The notes under the pieces were generated by a model. The model saw only the letters and a program-made list of their open reading frames with translations. It did not search any database and had not been told where the DNA came from. 64,000 nucleotides of DNA from Desulfoluna butyratoxydans. GTDB taxonomy: Bacteria; Desulfobacterota; Desulfobacteria; Desulfobacterales; Desulfolunaceae. The DNA lies in the NCBI RefSeq assembly GCF_900699765.1, contig NZ_CAADHO010000001.1, forward strand, positions 1,116,001-1,180,000, read 5' to 3'. Within the stretch, counting starts at the first letter, position 1, and every line of letters starts with the position of its first letter. Positions 25,285 to 33,671 of this stretch are shown piece after piece. The translations under genes were made by a program, and so were the position numbers.

Positions 25285-25503
25285 ATGAACGGACTGACCA
25301 GCTCCACCCTCGGCACCTGGGTCGTCATCGGCTTCGTCTTCTTCACCCTCACCATGCTTGCCTTCGTGGATGTTGCCAGAAAAGACTTCGGCACCACCGG
25401 CAAAAAAGCCCTCTGGGCCATCGTCGCCCTCATCCCCTTTGTGGGATGGTTCCTCTACCTCGTCCTGGGAATGCGAAAGGGTTCCGTGACCAAAGCGGAG
25501 TAA
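25285..25503 (+). CDS. Small PLDc_N-type membrane protein
   Basis: A 72-residue protein with two hydrophobic helices (WVVIGFVFFTLTMLAFVDVA, and ALWAIVALIPFVGWFLYLVLG). The second ends in the PFxGxxLYLxxG pattern of the PLDc_N domain, found at the N-terminus of cardiolipin synthases and as stand-alone small proteins. A short basic tail follows. It lies 27 nt after the transglycosylase gene and is probably in the same operon. Its function is unknown. Confidence 0.75.
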   Translation: MNGLTSSTLGTWVVIGFVFFTLTMLAFVDVARKDFGTTGKKALWAIVALIPFVGWFLYLVLGMRKGSVTKAE

Positions 25504-25527
25504 CAAAAAACAGCCTCCGACGGCGAG

Positions 25528-25637
25528 GGTGGCGAAGCCACCATTGCGAAAACACCTCGAAAGCTGCCTGCCGTTGCAATGTGTCCCGCGTTCCTCGGGC
25601 CACATTGCAACGGCCTTTCGGCTCGGGCTTCGCCCGA
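25528..25637. repeat. Cluster of three hairpins, including a 13-bp perfect inverted repeat
   Basis: Three consecutive palindromes lie after the PLDc_N gene. They are GGTGGC-GAA-GCCACC (25528-25542), CCGTTGCAATGTG (25571-25583) with CACATTGCAACGG (25601-25613) extended by an inner CCCG/CGGG, and TCGGGC-TTC-GCCCGA (25623-25637). No open frame fits. It may be a composite terminator, a REP-type element or a small structured RNA. The rest of 25504-25851 holds the dispersed repeat at 25758-25846. Confidence 0.6.
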
Positions 25638-25757
25638 AACATATGCTGGTGGTTTGTACGAGCGATGCGACAAGCCTTAAAGGGCTACGATTCGTTATCG
25701 TAACCCGTTGACTATTTAGCTTAAACCGGACTGGCTCCAAAGGAGTTGGGAAATTTT

Positions 25758-25846
25758 AAAACCTGTTTGTCAAACGTTTCAAACGTTTGGCCCCCGGCAG
25801 GGCCGCCGGAGGCACGCTTTTAAAGCCCACTTTAACCATAGAAGGC
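25758..25846 (-). repeat. Dispersed repeats, family 1 copy 2 joined to family 2 copy 2
   Basis: Read leftward, 25846-25802 is a family-2 unit (GCCTTCTATGG...GCGTGCCTCCGGCGGC). It runs directly into a family-1 unit (25813-25758). The palindrome in this copy is CAAACGTTTGAAACGTTTG, differing from the other two copies at two positions that pair with each other. It ends 5 nt from the radical SAM stop codon and may act as its terminator. Confidence 0.8.
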
Positions 25847-25851
25847 TTTCC

Positions 25852-27105
25852 TTATAAACGTTGAAGCAGGTAGAGGAACACCGAGCCCTGGCCCATGCGT
25901 TTGAGGGCGGTGAGCTCTTTGAGGGTTGTGCGCCGGTCTGCGTGATTTTTCAGGGGCGAGAGGTAGAGGGGAGCGTCCAGGGTACGGCGGGAGGCCACGA
26001 ACCGTGCCAGGGATGTGTGATGGGATTCGGGCAGGCCTGAGCCGGTGACCATGTTTAGGGAAACCGACACCCCGCTGAACCGTCTGTTGACCTCGTCGGC
26101 CCGTGCCACGGCCTCGGAGACCAGGGACAGGGGAGTGGGCCGTCCCAGGTAATTCAGGGTCGCCTCATCCAGGGATTCGATGCCGGTATTGATCCGCACG
26201 TCAAAGGGCAGGCGGTCCAGGGCCTGCCACTGGGCATCGGTCACCTTCACAAGGGCATCGGGACTTCCGAAGAGAAAGAGGCCCGGTGCATCCGCCACCT
26301 GTCGCTCTGTTGAAAAAAGGGGCTCGCAGACCTGGGCTGCCCGGATCACGGCGTCTGCCCCTGCGGCAAGGGCGTCATGCTCTCCCAAGAACACCCCGCC
26401 CATGTCGGCCAGATCACCTTTAAAATACCCTGCCAGGGCATTGGCCCCTTCCGCCACATGTTCACCTGTTTCCACAGAAAACCCATGCCGGGACTTCACC
26501 CCGCAGAACCGGCAATGGTAGAGGCAGCCTTTGGCCAGGCGCAGGGGCAGGATATCGTAGTCCACATGACGGCAGTCCGGTGGCAGAACCGTAACAGGCC
26601 CGTGGGTCAGGCTGTGGAAGCGGTCTGCCAGGGTGGCCAGGTCCCCTCGGGAATTTTTCCGGGACACGCGGCTCAGGAGTTCCGCCACCTCGGGTGGCGC
26701 CCCGCTGGCCGCCTCACCCGCCCAGGCTGTCAGCTCTTCCAGTGCATGCAAGGCTGTGTTCAGTGTCCCCTGGGGGTAGGCCTTTTCCCCGATTACCCCG
26801 TTGCTGGAATAGGGGAACACCGGAATGTAGTGCTCGCCGATGGCCGAAAACGCGCCGTTGTATCCGCCGGACGAATAGTAGATCCAGTCCCCGCCCGCCG
26901 TGCGTTTGAACCAATCCCCGTGGTTGGGCCAGGTACCCGGACGTCCCTGGATGAACCGGATCACCCCTTCCGGGCTGAACTGAAACAGGTAGGCGGGTGT
27001 CCGGATCTCATGGTACAGACCGTACCTCACCGCCCAGCTCGCCTTGAGGTATCGCACCGCCCCCACAAGCCCCGTCCGCACCGTGATCCCGTCCCGTGAA
27101 TACAT
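25852..27105 (-). CDS. Radical SAM protein of unknown substrate
   Basis: A 417-residue protein. The radical SAM cluster motif CxxxCxxC is in LAKGCLYHCRFCGVKSRHGF near residue 215, unusually far into the protein. After it come a GxIES-like segment (RINTGIESLDEATLNYLGRP) and SLNMVTGSGLPE. The first 200 residues form a separate domain with no match I recognise (YSSGGYNGAFSAIGEHYIPV). The chemistry would be SAM-derived radical formation; no partner enzyme is adjacent, so the substrate is open. Monocistronic, with repeats on its 3' side. Confidence 0.8.
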   Translation of the reverse strand: MYSRDGITVRTGLVGAVRYLKASWAVRYGLYHEIRTPAYLFQFSPEGVIRFIQGRPGTWPNHGDWFKRTAGGDWIYYSSGGYNGAFSAIGEHYIPVFPYSSNGVIGEKAYPQGTLNTALHALEELTAWAGEAASGAPPEVAELLSRVSRKNSRGDLATLADRFHSLTHGPVTVLPPDCRHVDYDILPLRLAKGCLYHCRFCGVKSRHGFSVETGEHVAEGANALAGYFKGDLADMGGVFLGEHDALAAGADAVIRAAQVCEPLFSTERQVADAPGLFLFGSPDALVKVTDAQWQALDRLPFDVRINTGIESLDEATLNYLGRPTPLSLVSEAVARADEVNRRFSGVSVSLNMVTGSGLPESHHTSLARFVASRRTLDAPLYLSPLKNHADRRTTLKELTALKRMGQGSVFLYLLQRL

Positions 27106-27178
27106 CTTCCCCCCTTACCCAGCCGTTGCCCTATCCCCCACTCACCATTCACTACTTACTGTTTTTCAAACAAAAACA

Positions 27179-27206
27179 CCCCATGACCGTTGCCGGCATC
27201 ATGGGG
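27179..27206 (-). terminator. Terminator of the FmdB-type gene
   Basis: CCCCATGA (27179-27186) pairs with TCATGGGG (27199-27206). Read leftward the hairpin is followed by TGTTTTTGTTTG, a good U-tract, about 48 nt after the stop of the FmdB-type gene. Confidence 0.75.
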
Positions 27207-27253
27207 CGTTTCAAAATCGTGCACTTAAACGGAAAGTCCTGAAAAGTCCTGCG

Positions 27254-27505
27254 TTACTCCTGGCCTCCCAGGGTGTAGGTCGTACAGGAACCGCTGGAGC
27301 ACTGCCGTTTCTGAATGCCGGACTGGTTTGTCGGGTTGCCGCCGGAGGCAGCCGCCCCCATTTTGAAATTGGTGGTGCTGATGACCCGCTCAAAGCTCTG
27401 GGAGCCGCACTTGGGGCACTTCAACTCCTCTTCGTCGTTGCTGCCCATAACGAGCAGTTCAAAGAACTCTTCACACTTGCTGCACTTAAATTCGTAAATG
27501 GGCAT
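27254..27505 (-). CDS. FmdB family zinc-ribbon protein
   Basis: An 83-residue protein opening MPIYEFKCSKCEEFFELLV with a second knuckle LKCPKCGSQSFERVIS, the standard FmdB regulatory-protein zinc ribbon. The tail is Gly/Ser-rich with two further Cys (RQCSSGSCTTYTLGG). Family members were first seen near formamidase and formylmethanofuran dehydrogenase genes; the general function is unclear. Confidence 0.9.
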   Translation of the reverse strand: MPIYEFKCSKCEEFFELLVMGSNDEEELKCPKCGSQSFERVISTTNFKMGAAASGGNPTNQSGIQKRQCSSGSCTTYTLGGQE

Positions 27506-27873
27506 AGATTCCCCGCCTTTTCATCGTCTCACCGCGACTGCGCCGCGGAGTATATCCAAAAAACATCCCGCGCCATACGGGATCAAATCCTTCGTCAGTT
27601 CCGTACATTATGGGCACTTTTTAAGTGTTGTCAAGGTCGGTGCAGGGTTAACGCATTTAGATTTTTGCCTCCGGCGGCCCTGCCGGGGGCCAAACTTTTG
27701 AAAAGTTTGACAAACAGGTTTGGTTTATTGAGGATGCGTCCCTACAAGGCATGGCCCCTCTTCATTTTTTATTACCGGAACGTTTTTGCGGAGCTTTTTT
27801 CAAAAAGCGACCCGCCGGAGGCAACTGAATGTTTAATTGCGTTGACCCTGAGATCGGTGCCTTACTTAAGGCC
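27506..27873. other. Intergenic region between recN and the FmdB-type gene
   Basis: A 368-nt spacer with no supported gene. It carries the family-1 repeat at 27667-27722, and near 27807-27830 a fragment with CCGCCGGAGGCA, as found in family-2 repeats. Confidence 0.6.
27667..27722 (+). repeat. Dispersed repeat, family 1, copy 3
   Basis: GCCTCCGGCGGCCCTGCCGG continues with GGGCC, the palindrome CAAACTTTTGAAAAGTTTG, then ACAAACAGGTTT. It is nearly identical to the copy at 3855-3910, 24 kb away, over 56 bp. Confidence 0.8.
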
Positions 27874-29583
27874 TTACCCTGCTGTTTCCAGCATCTCGCG
27901 GGCATGATCCAGGGTGGCGCGGGTCACTTCGACCCCGCCGAGCATCCGGGCCATCTCGCTTACGCGCCCCTCCTCGGAGAGGGGGGTGATGGAGGTACAG
28001 GTGCGCCCGGCCACCACCTGCTTTTCGATGCGGTAGTGGTGGGTGCCGAACTTGGCGATCTGGGGCAGATGGGTGATGCATAGCACCTGGTGGTGGCCTG
28101 CGATCTCCTTGATCTTCATGCCCACCACCTCGGCCACCCCGCCGCCGATGCCGGAGTCCACCTCGTCAAAGACCACGGTGCCCACGGCGTCCCCTTCGGC
28201 CAGGATGGTTTTCACGGCCAGGACCACGCGGGAGAGCTCCCCTCCCGAGGCGATCTTGGCAAGGGGTTTTTCCGCTTCCCCCACGTTGGGGGCGATCATA
28301 AAGACCGCGCGATCCATGCCGGTCTCTCCCATGCGGACCCCTGCGGGGCCTTCGGCGGTGCCGCCGGACTCCGCGCCCAGGGGGGCAACGGCCACATGGA
28401 ATCTGGCCCGGGGCATCTCCAGGTATTTCAGCTCTTTTTCCACCAGGGAAGAGAGCTTGCCCGCGGCCTTTTGCCGTTTTTCCGAGAGGGTGAGGCACAG
28501 GGCATGGAGGGTTTCACGGGCCTCGCTGATGGCCGCCTCCAGGCCTTCCATCTCCACCTCCAGGTTTTCCAGGGCCGCCAGCTCGGTTTCAATGGCCTGA
28601 CGGCGATCGATGAGCTCCGAGAGATCGGCGGAAGCACCCACGTACTTGCGCTTGAGTTTGTTGAGAAAATCGAGGCGCTCTTCGGCGGCGTCCAGGGCTC
28701 GCTCGTCCACGGTGATGCCGTCGCGATACTGCTGGAGGTTGCGCGAGAGGTCTTCCACCCGGTAGCAGAGCTCTTCGGCTTCGGACAGAAGGGGCGCCAT
28801 GCCGCTGTCGGCTCCGGCCCCTTTCTCCAGCTCCTTTTTCAGCTGGGTAACCTGCTCGTAGACAGCGCCCTCGGCGGTATACAGGGTGGCCACCCCGTCC
28901 CCTGCCGTGCGCAACAGGGACTCGGCGTTTCTCAGGCGCACCCGTTCGGATTCAAGGAAAGTGTCCTCCCCCGGCTCCAGGGCTGCGGCGTCCAGCTCCT
29001 CTTTCTGAAAACGCAGGAGCTCTTCCTGCTCTTGCTGGCGCTGTTTCAGGGCCTCTTTTTTGCGGAGGGTTTCAAGGAGAGGCGCCAGGGCGTGGTAGGC
29101 CTTTGCCACCTTGTCCCGCAGGGGCATGAGCCCTGCAAAGCGGTCGAGGAAGAGGAGGTGGAGTTCCTCCTTTAAGAGGGCCTGGTGTGCGTGTTGACCG
29201 GAGATGCTGGCAAGGTTTTCCGTGAGTTCGGCCAGGAGCTGCATGGTGGCAAGACGACCGTTGATATAGACCCGGTGGCGGTCCGTGGCCGAGATCACCC
29301 GGCGCACGAGGAGCCCTTCGGCAGGGTCGTGCCCCATGGCGGTGAGCCTTTCGGCGGTGTCGCTCCCTTGCGGAACGGCAAAGTGCCCCTCCACCTCGGC
29401 TGCGGCCTCTCCGGTGCGTACAAGGGACGCGGAGGCCCGCCCTCCGAGAAGAAGGTTCAAGGCGTTGATGATGATCGACTTGCCCGCGCCGGTTTCCCCG
29501 CTGAGAACGGTCAGTCCCTCGTCGAACGAGATGGAAAGATCATCGATGATCGCGAAATGTCGAATGGAAAGTTCTGTGAGCAT
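27874..29583 (-). CDS. recN: DNA repair protein RecN
   Basis: 569 residues from the ATG at 29583 (MLTELSIRHFAIIDDLSISF); an upstream in-frame extension to 29643 is not expected for the family. It is an SMC-like ATPase. Walker A is SGETGAGKSIIINALNLLLGG, long coiled coils span residues about 150-370 (LRKKEALKQRQQEQEELLRF), and the C-terminal head has IASGGELSRVVLAVK and VFDEVDSGIGGGVAEVVG. RecN gathers and tethers broken DNA ends for RecA-dependent repair. Confidence 0.96.
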   Translation of the reverse strand: MLTELSIRHFAIIDDLSISFDEGLTVLSGETGAGKSIIINALNLLLGGRASASLVRTGEAAAEVEGHFAVPQGSDTAERLTAMGHDPAEGLLVRRVISATDRHRVYINGRLATMQLLAELTENLASISGQHAHQALLKEELHLLFLDRFAGLMPLRDKVAKAYHALAPLLETLRKKEALKQRQQEQEELLRFQKEELDAAALEPGEDTFLESERVRLRNAESLLRTAGDGVATLYTAEGAVYEQVTQLKKELEKGAGADSGMAPLLSEAEELCYRVEDLSRNLQQYRDGITVDERALDAAEERLDFLNKLKRKYVGASADLSELIDRRQAIETELAALENLEVEMEGLEAAISEARETLHALCLTLSEKRQKAAGKLSSLVEKELKYLEMPRARFHVAVAPLGAESGGTAEGPAGVRMGETGMDRAVFMIAPNVGEAEKPLAKIASGGELSRVVLAVKTILAEGDAVGTVVFDEVDSGIGGGVAEVVGMKIKEIAGHHQVLCITHLPQIAKFGTHHYRIEKQVVAGRTCTSITPLSEEGRVSEMARMLGGVEVTRATLDHAREMLETAG

Positions 29584-29774
29584 GGGCGATGCCTTCCCCC
29601 CCGGAATTGACGTGATGTCCACAATACACAGCAGCCCGCCCAAGGCATGGGGCGCCGGTATGTTATGTCACAGCATCCCGTCTTTGTAAAGCAGGCCCGG
29701 GGTGGACAACACAGGGAGGCCCATGAAAAAAGGTGGGACCAGCGGCAACGATAACCTCTTGAAACACCGGGTCT

Positions 29775-30128
29775 TCAGTTCATGAAACCCTTGAGAAAGG
29801 CCCACAGCTTGCCGCACTCCAGCTCCAGGTCCGCCAGCTTTGACTCCAGCTCGTTGAGCTGGCCTCCCCGGCCCGTTTTTTCCAGTTCAAAGGCCGCTGC
29901 TGCAGCGGGTCGTGCCGCGAGGTAGGTGAGGCTCCCTTTCAAAGCATGTGCGGCCCTCTCCAGGGACTCGCCGTCCCCTTTGGCCGATGCATCACGGATG
30001 GCCGCAATCATTCCGTCGTATTCCCGGGAGAAATCCACAAGGCACTCCCGGATCAATGTCCGGTCGCCGCCCATGATGTCCATGAGCTCGTCAACGTCGA
30101 TGGGAGCCTCGTCGTGGGTTCGTTTCAT
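29775..30128 (-). CDS. Histidine phosphotransfer (HPt) domain protein
   Basis: 117 residues from the ATG at 30128. The HPt four-helix bundle is recognisable from DVDELMDIMGGDRTLIRECL and the phospho-acceptor segment RAAHALKGSLTYLAA (His near residue 59). It has no other domain and would relay phosphate between a hybrid kinase and a response regulator. No such partner is adjacent, so it is an orphan in this window. Confidence 0.85.
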   Translation of the reverse strand: MKRTHDEAPIDVDELMDIMGGDRTLIRECLVDFSREYDGMIAAIRDASAKGDGESLERAAHALKGSLTYLAARPAAAAAFELEKTGRGGQLNELESKLADLELECGKLWAFLKGFMN

Positions 30129-30267
30129 GGATGAGGTGTTCCTTCGTATAAAGGGGGCCGCCCCGGCCGGAGCCAACCCGTTGAAACGTCAGACATACAT
30201 CCTGTCGCCCTGTGGGGTCTTTCTGGCTGAAAAGTATACCGAAGCCTTTTCACGGGGTCAAAACAAA

Positions 30268-30297
30268 TCATGGGCGCGACCGGAGTCGAACCCATGA
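30268..30297 (-). terminator. Terminator of yedF
   Basis: A 30-nt hairpin: TCATGGG and CGAC on one arm, GTCG and CCCATGA on the other, one mismatch, loop of four. Read leftward it is followed by TTTGTTTTG. It lies 35 nt after the yedF stop. It superficially resembles a tRNA T-arm and acceptor end (GGGTTCGACTCC), but the pairing is that of a terminator. Confidence 0.7.
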
Positions 30298-30331
30298 AAA
30301 CGAACCCTCACCCGCCCTGCATCGCCGGGGG

Positions 30332-30925
30332 TCAGATATTGATCACCTTGTCCGCCACCTGGAGGCTGGTGACGATATCAAGCATGTTGGTGGTAATGCC
30401 CGCACCCTTGTCCTCCATGAGCCCGAAGTGTTCGAGGCAGGTGCCGCACACCAGGAGGCTGACCCCGTTTTTCTCCAGGGCGGAGAGCTCGGCCAGGGTC
30501 TCGGTGTCCCGACAGACCAGCTTGACCCCCTCGTTGACCAGCATGATCCGCCAGAGGCCATCCCCCATCTCGGGCAGGGTCTTCAGGAAGTTGAGCATGA
30601 GCTTGCCGCCCAGGTCCAGATCCCCGGTGCCGATGGTGTTGTGGGTAATCATCACCAGAACCGACCCTGTAGAACCGGTCCCTTCGGAAGCCGCGGGTGA
30701 AGCCCCGGCTTCGGTGCGTCGGCCGGAGACGGTAAAGAGGTCGTCGCCTCCTTCCGTGGCCACGGCAAAGCCCTGGCCTTCCAGAAAACGGGTCACATTT
30801 TCCGCCGCAGCCCTGTTGTCCACCTGTACGGCGAGATCAAGGCAGTCGGCGGTTTCTTCCAGATACGCCTTGGTGCGAATCACGGGCTGGGGACATGCCA
30901 GCCCTTTAAAATCGAGTGTTTCCAT
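30332..30925 (-). CDS. yedF: Sulfurtransferase-like selenium metabolism protein YedF
   Basis: A 197-residue two-domain protein. The N-terminal TusA/SirA domain (METLDFKGLACPQPVIRTK, with the CPxP motif) is followed by a DsrE-like domain. The second domain holds SVLVMITHNTIGTGDLDLGG and a redox-type Cys pair, LLVCGTCLEHFGL. This arrangement is TIGR03527, found in genomes with selenium metabolism (SelD). It probably handles persulfide or selenide. It implies that the organism uses selenium, although no sel genes are in the window. Confidence 0.9.
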   Translation of the reverse strand: METLDFKGLACPQPVIRTKAYLEETADCLDLAVQVDNRAAAENVTRFLEGQGFAVATEGGDDLFTVSGRRTEAGASPAASEGTGSTGSVLVMITHNTIGTGDLDLGGKLMLNFLKTLPEMGDGLWRIMLVNEGVKLVCRDTETLAELSALEKNGVSLLVCGTCLEHFGLMEDKGAGITTNMLDIVTSLQVADKVINI

Positions 30926-31327
30926 GATATTCCTTCATCGGGTGTCCGAAAACTGTCAACGCCATGTATCACGGGCACGACGCGGCCCGTCCGAATTGCA
31001 TAATCTCCGCCCCCAAGGGCCCTGTCCAATTGTTTCTATCGATACAAATCCACGTTTCCATAGACAGCGTCCCTACCGGGTCCTCCGGAGTTTTTTGGTG
31101 ACAGGGTCAACGCGATGGGTGTATATATGATGGCCTTGCATTGCAGGGTGTTGGAGCCCGACGAGGTACTACATACCGGGTTCCCCCGCATGCCGGGCGC
31201 ATGATCTTGTAGAGAGTGGCCTCGGGATGCCCTATGACTTGAACCCATCGCCGCCCCGCTCGACGCCCGTGATGAGCCACACAAATCACTGCCTCGGTTC
31301 ACGCTGATCACAGGAGGTAACATACCC
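30926..31327 (+). promoter_or_regulatory. Intergenic region with promoter and possible structured leader of the TPR lipoprotein gene
   Basis: A 402-nt spacer between divergent genes. A likely promoter reads GTGACA (31098-31103), 18 bp, TATATA (31122-31127). The following 190 nt before the ATG at 31328 hold several short hairpins: GGTAC/TACC with loop near 31165-31177, CATGC-CGGGC-GCATG near 31190-31204, and CCTCGGG pairing back to CCCGACGAGG. The RBS is GGAGG. No peptide is evident; I could not assign the leader to a known RNA family. Confidence 0.4.
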
Positions 31328-32260
31328 ATGAAACCCCTTGCGCTGTTCATATCGGTTGCGATCCTCGCCGGATGTTCCGCCTGCGCCACCGGCGGCAAGG
31401 CCCCTGCGCCCACCAACCCGTTTTATACCAAGGGCGCCCGCGCCGTGGAGACCGGTGACCGCTTTGCCATCCGGGGCTGTTCCACAAAGGCCGTGGAGAG
31501 CTACTTCAAGGCCGTGGAACTCTTCACCCTGGCCGACGACCAGGACGCCCTGGCAGCCTGCTTCAACAACATCGGCAATGTCTATCTGGAAAACGGGCAG
31601 GCTGGAGATGCCCTGGTCTTCTACGAGCAGGCACTATGGATCCACGAAAGCAGTGAAAACACCCGGGGCGAAGTCCGGGTGCTGACGAACATGGCCGCCG
31701 CCCACCTCATGGGCAGATCAGCGGTTCTGGCGGAGAGCCGCCTTGACCTGGCGGACAGCAGCGCCCTTGAGGTGGGATTCTCCTGGCCCCAGACACAGGT
31801 TGTCCGGGCCAACCTCATGCGGGAAACCGGGGACGCCCAGGGGGCGCTGACCATGCTTCAGGCCCTTGCCCAAAAGGAACAAAGCCCGGGCCTTTCGTTC
31901 GACGCCTCCCTGAACGTGGCCATCGGCAAGTGCCACCTTTACCTGGGACGTTTTGACGAAGCCTTTACCGCGTTCTCCAAGGCCCTGAAGGCGGACCAGG
32001 AGCGGGGCGCCCTGCTCCGCATGGCCGGAGACCTTCGGGAGATGGGCCGCTGCCTGGCACTCATGGACCAACCCGAGGACGCGGCCTGGCATCTCCAACG
32101 GGCCCTGGGCATTGCCCTGCTCCTGGGCGACGAAACCGAGCAGGAGATCACCGAGACCATGTTGACAGACCTTCCCGGGGAGGTCGGCACCACGCCCGTC
32201 CCCGATTACTTTTTGGAGCGCTGGACCCAGGGCGACAGCAGCGCATCGCCCTGCGACTGA
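31328..32260 (+). CDS. Tetratricopeptide-repeat lipoprotein
   Basis: 310 residues with a lipoprotein signal, SVAILAGCSACATGG (lipobox LAGC). TPR motifs follow: AVESYFKAVELFTLADDQDA, then ACFNNIGNVYLENGQAGDAL and LNVAIGKCHLYLGRFDEAFTAFSKALKAD. It is expected at the outer or inner membrane facing the periplasm, mediating protein contacts. A TraB-family gene follows 46 nt later and may be co-transcribed. The specific role is unknown. Confidence 0.85.
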   Translation: MKPLALFISVAILAGCSACATGGKAPAPTNPFYTKGARAVETGDRFAIRGCSTKAVESYFKAVELFTLADDQDALAACFNNIGNVYLENGQAGDALVFYEQALWIHESSENTRGEVRVLTNMAAAHLMGRSAVLAESRLDLADSSALEVGFSWPQTQVVRANLMRETGDAQGALTMLQALAQKEQSPGLSFDASLNVAIGKCHLYLGRFDEAFTAFSKALKADQERGALLRMAGDLREMGRCLALMDQPEDAAWHLQRALGIALLLGDETEQEITETMLTDLPGEVGTTPVPDYFLERWTQGDSSASPCD

Positions 32261-32306
32261 CCCGCAACCCCACTGACATGTGAACCACAAGGGATACCTT
32301 AGTATA

Positions 32307-33485
32307 ATGGAATCAACGGAACAAAACACAGAGATGGTCAAACGCCTGACGCGTAACGGCAAGGAGTACATCATCATCGGCACCGCCCACGTCTCCCGCG
32401 AGAGCGCCGAGCTCGTGGAGCGCGTCATCGAAGAGGAGAAGCCGGACACCGTGTGCGTGGAGCTCTGTCAGGCCCGCCACCAGTCCATGACCGAACGGGA
32501 CGCCTGGCGCAACATGGACATCATCAAGGTGATCCGGGAGAAGAAATCCTTTCTCCTCCTGGCCAACCTCCTCCTGGCTTCGTTCCAGAAAAAGGTGGCT
32601 GAAAAATTCGACATCCGGCCCGGTGAAGAGATGATCCGCGCCGTTGCCAAAGCCGACGAAGTGGAGGCCGAGCTGGTCCTGGCCGATCGGAACGTCCAGA
32701 CCACCCTGTCCCGGGCCTGGCACTCCATGGGCTTTTTCAAGAAGGTTTCCCTGCTCTTCCAGATGCTTCTTTCCGTGGGCAGCGCCGACGACATCGAAGA
32801 AGAGGAGATCGAAAAGCTCAAAAACCAGGACATGCTGGAGAGCGTGCTGGAAGACGTGGGCAAATCCCACCCGGCCCTCCGGGAGATTCTCATCGACGAA
32901 AGGGACCGCTACCTGGCCCACAACATCCGTCACGCGGCCGGGAACAAGGTCGTGGCCGTGGTGGGGGCAGGGCACCTGCCCGGCATCCTGCGCTACTTCG
33001 ACAACACCATCGATATCACCTCTTTAGACGAGGTCCCCCCGCCGGGAAAGACCGGTAAGGTCCTGAAATGGGGCCTGCCCCTTCTGGTCACCGCCCTGAT
33101 CATCTACGGGTTTTCCAGCGGCGGCGCCGAAGCCGGTGCCGGCATGATGGGCTGGTGGATCGCCGCCAACGGCATCCTGGCCGGTATCGGAGCCATCATC
33201 GCCTTCGGGCACCCCGCCACCATTGCCTCGGCGGTCCTTGCCGCCCCCCTGACCTCCCTGAACCCCATGGTGGCTGCAGGCTGGGTCTCCGGCCTCGTGG
33301 AGGCCTTTGTGCGCAAGCCCAAGGTCATGGACTTCGAGAGCCTGGGAGACGACATCCTCTCGGTCAAAGGCTTCTGGCGCAACAAGGTGACCCGGGTCCT
33401 CCTCGTGGTGGTCTTCACCAACTTAGGCAGCACCATCGGCACGGCCGTGGCCCTGCCCATGATGGCCCGAATCCTTAACGGATAA
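32307..33485 (+). CDS. TraB/PrgY family membrane protein
   Basis: 392 residues from the ATG at 32307; a GTG at 32280 lacks an RBS. The TraB domain has the conserved IIGTAHVSRESAELVERVI, VCVELCQARHQSM and VVAVVGAGHLPGILRYF blocks. It is followed by four hydrophobic helices (LLVTALIIYGFSSGG, WWIAANGILAGIGAIIAFG, LNPMVAAGWVSGLVEAF, VLLVVVFTNLGSTIGTAVAL). It resembles the GTxH metalloprotease-like fold of TIKI and erythromycin-esterase-type proteins. Enterococcal PrgY/TraB shuts down sex pheromones; the role in Gram-negative anaerobes is unknown. Confidence 0.88.
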   Translation: MESTEQNTEMVKRLTRNGKEYIIIGTAHVSRESAELVERVIEEEKPDTVCVELCQARHQSMTERDAWRNMDIIKVIREKKSFLLLANLLLASFQKKVAEKFDIRPGEEMIRAVAKADEVEAELVLADRNVQTTLSRAWHSMGFFKKVSLLFQMLLSVGSADDIEEEEIEKLKNQDMLESVLEDVGKSHPALREILIDERDRYLAHNIRHAAGNKVVAVVGAGHLPGILRYFDNTIDITSLDEVPPPGKTGKVLKWGLPLLVTALIIYGFSSGGAEAGAGMMGWWIAANGILAGIGAIIAFGHPATIASAVLAAPLTSLNPMVAAGWVSGLVEAFVRKPKVMDFESLGDDILSVKGFWRNKVTRVLLVVVFTNLGSTIGTAVALPMMARILNG

Positions 33486-33603
33486 AGAGCAGGGGATACA
33501 TCCCCTGCACCCCAGGTTCGCGAATGCTCCCGGCCTTCGTTCCCAGGCTCTGCCTCCGCCATTGCGGACGATTCGCCCCAATCAATCTCGCCTCACAAAA
33601 CAC

Positions 33604-33641
33604 AAAGGCCACGCCCATGCAGTCCCATGGGCGTGGCCTTT
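33604..33641. terminator. Strong bidirectional terminator between TraB gene and purN
   Basis: A perfect 16-bp stem, AAAGGCCACGCCCATG (33604-33619) with CATGGGCGTGGCCTTT (33626-33641), loop of 6. A-rich and T-rich flanks suit termination of both convergent genes. Confidence 0.88.
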
Positions 33642-33671
33642 CCTGTTCTTCAACCAGGCGTTTTCAGCAGA

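Noticed and set aside
25571..25613. Integron attC site at the 13-bp inverted repeat
   Set aside because: The required RYYYAAC and GTTRRRY core sites are not present at the ends, and no integrase or cassette array is near.
30268..30297. tRNA 3'-end-like sequence (GGGTTCGACTCC and CGCGCCCA on the minus strand)
   Set aside because: No matching 5' acceptor arm, D-arm or anticodon lies at the right distance, and the T-stem does not pair. The segment folds instead as a terminator hairpin followed by a U-rich run after yedF.
31130..31327. 6S RNA or riboswitch in the leader of the TPR lipoprotein gene
   Set aside because: I could not form the long rod with a central bulge required for 6S RNA, nor any known riboswitch core. 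It is kept only as an unassigned leader.
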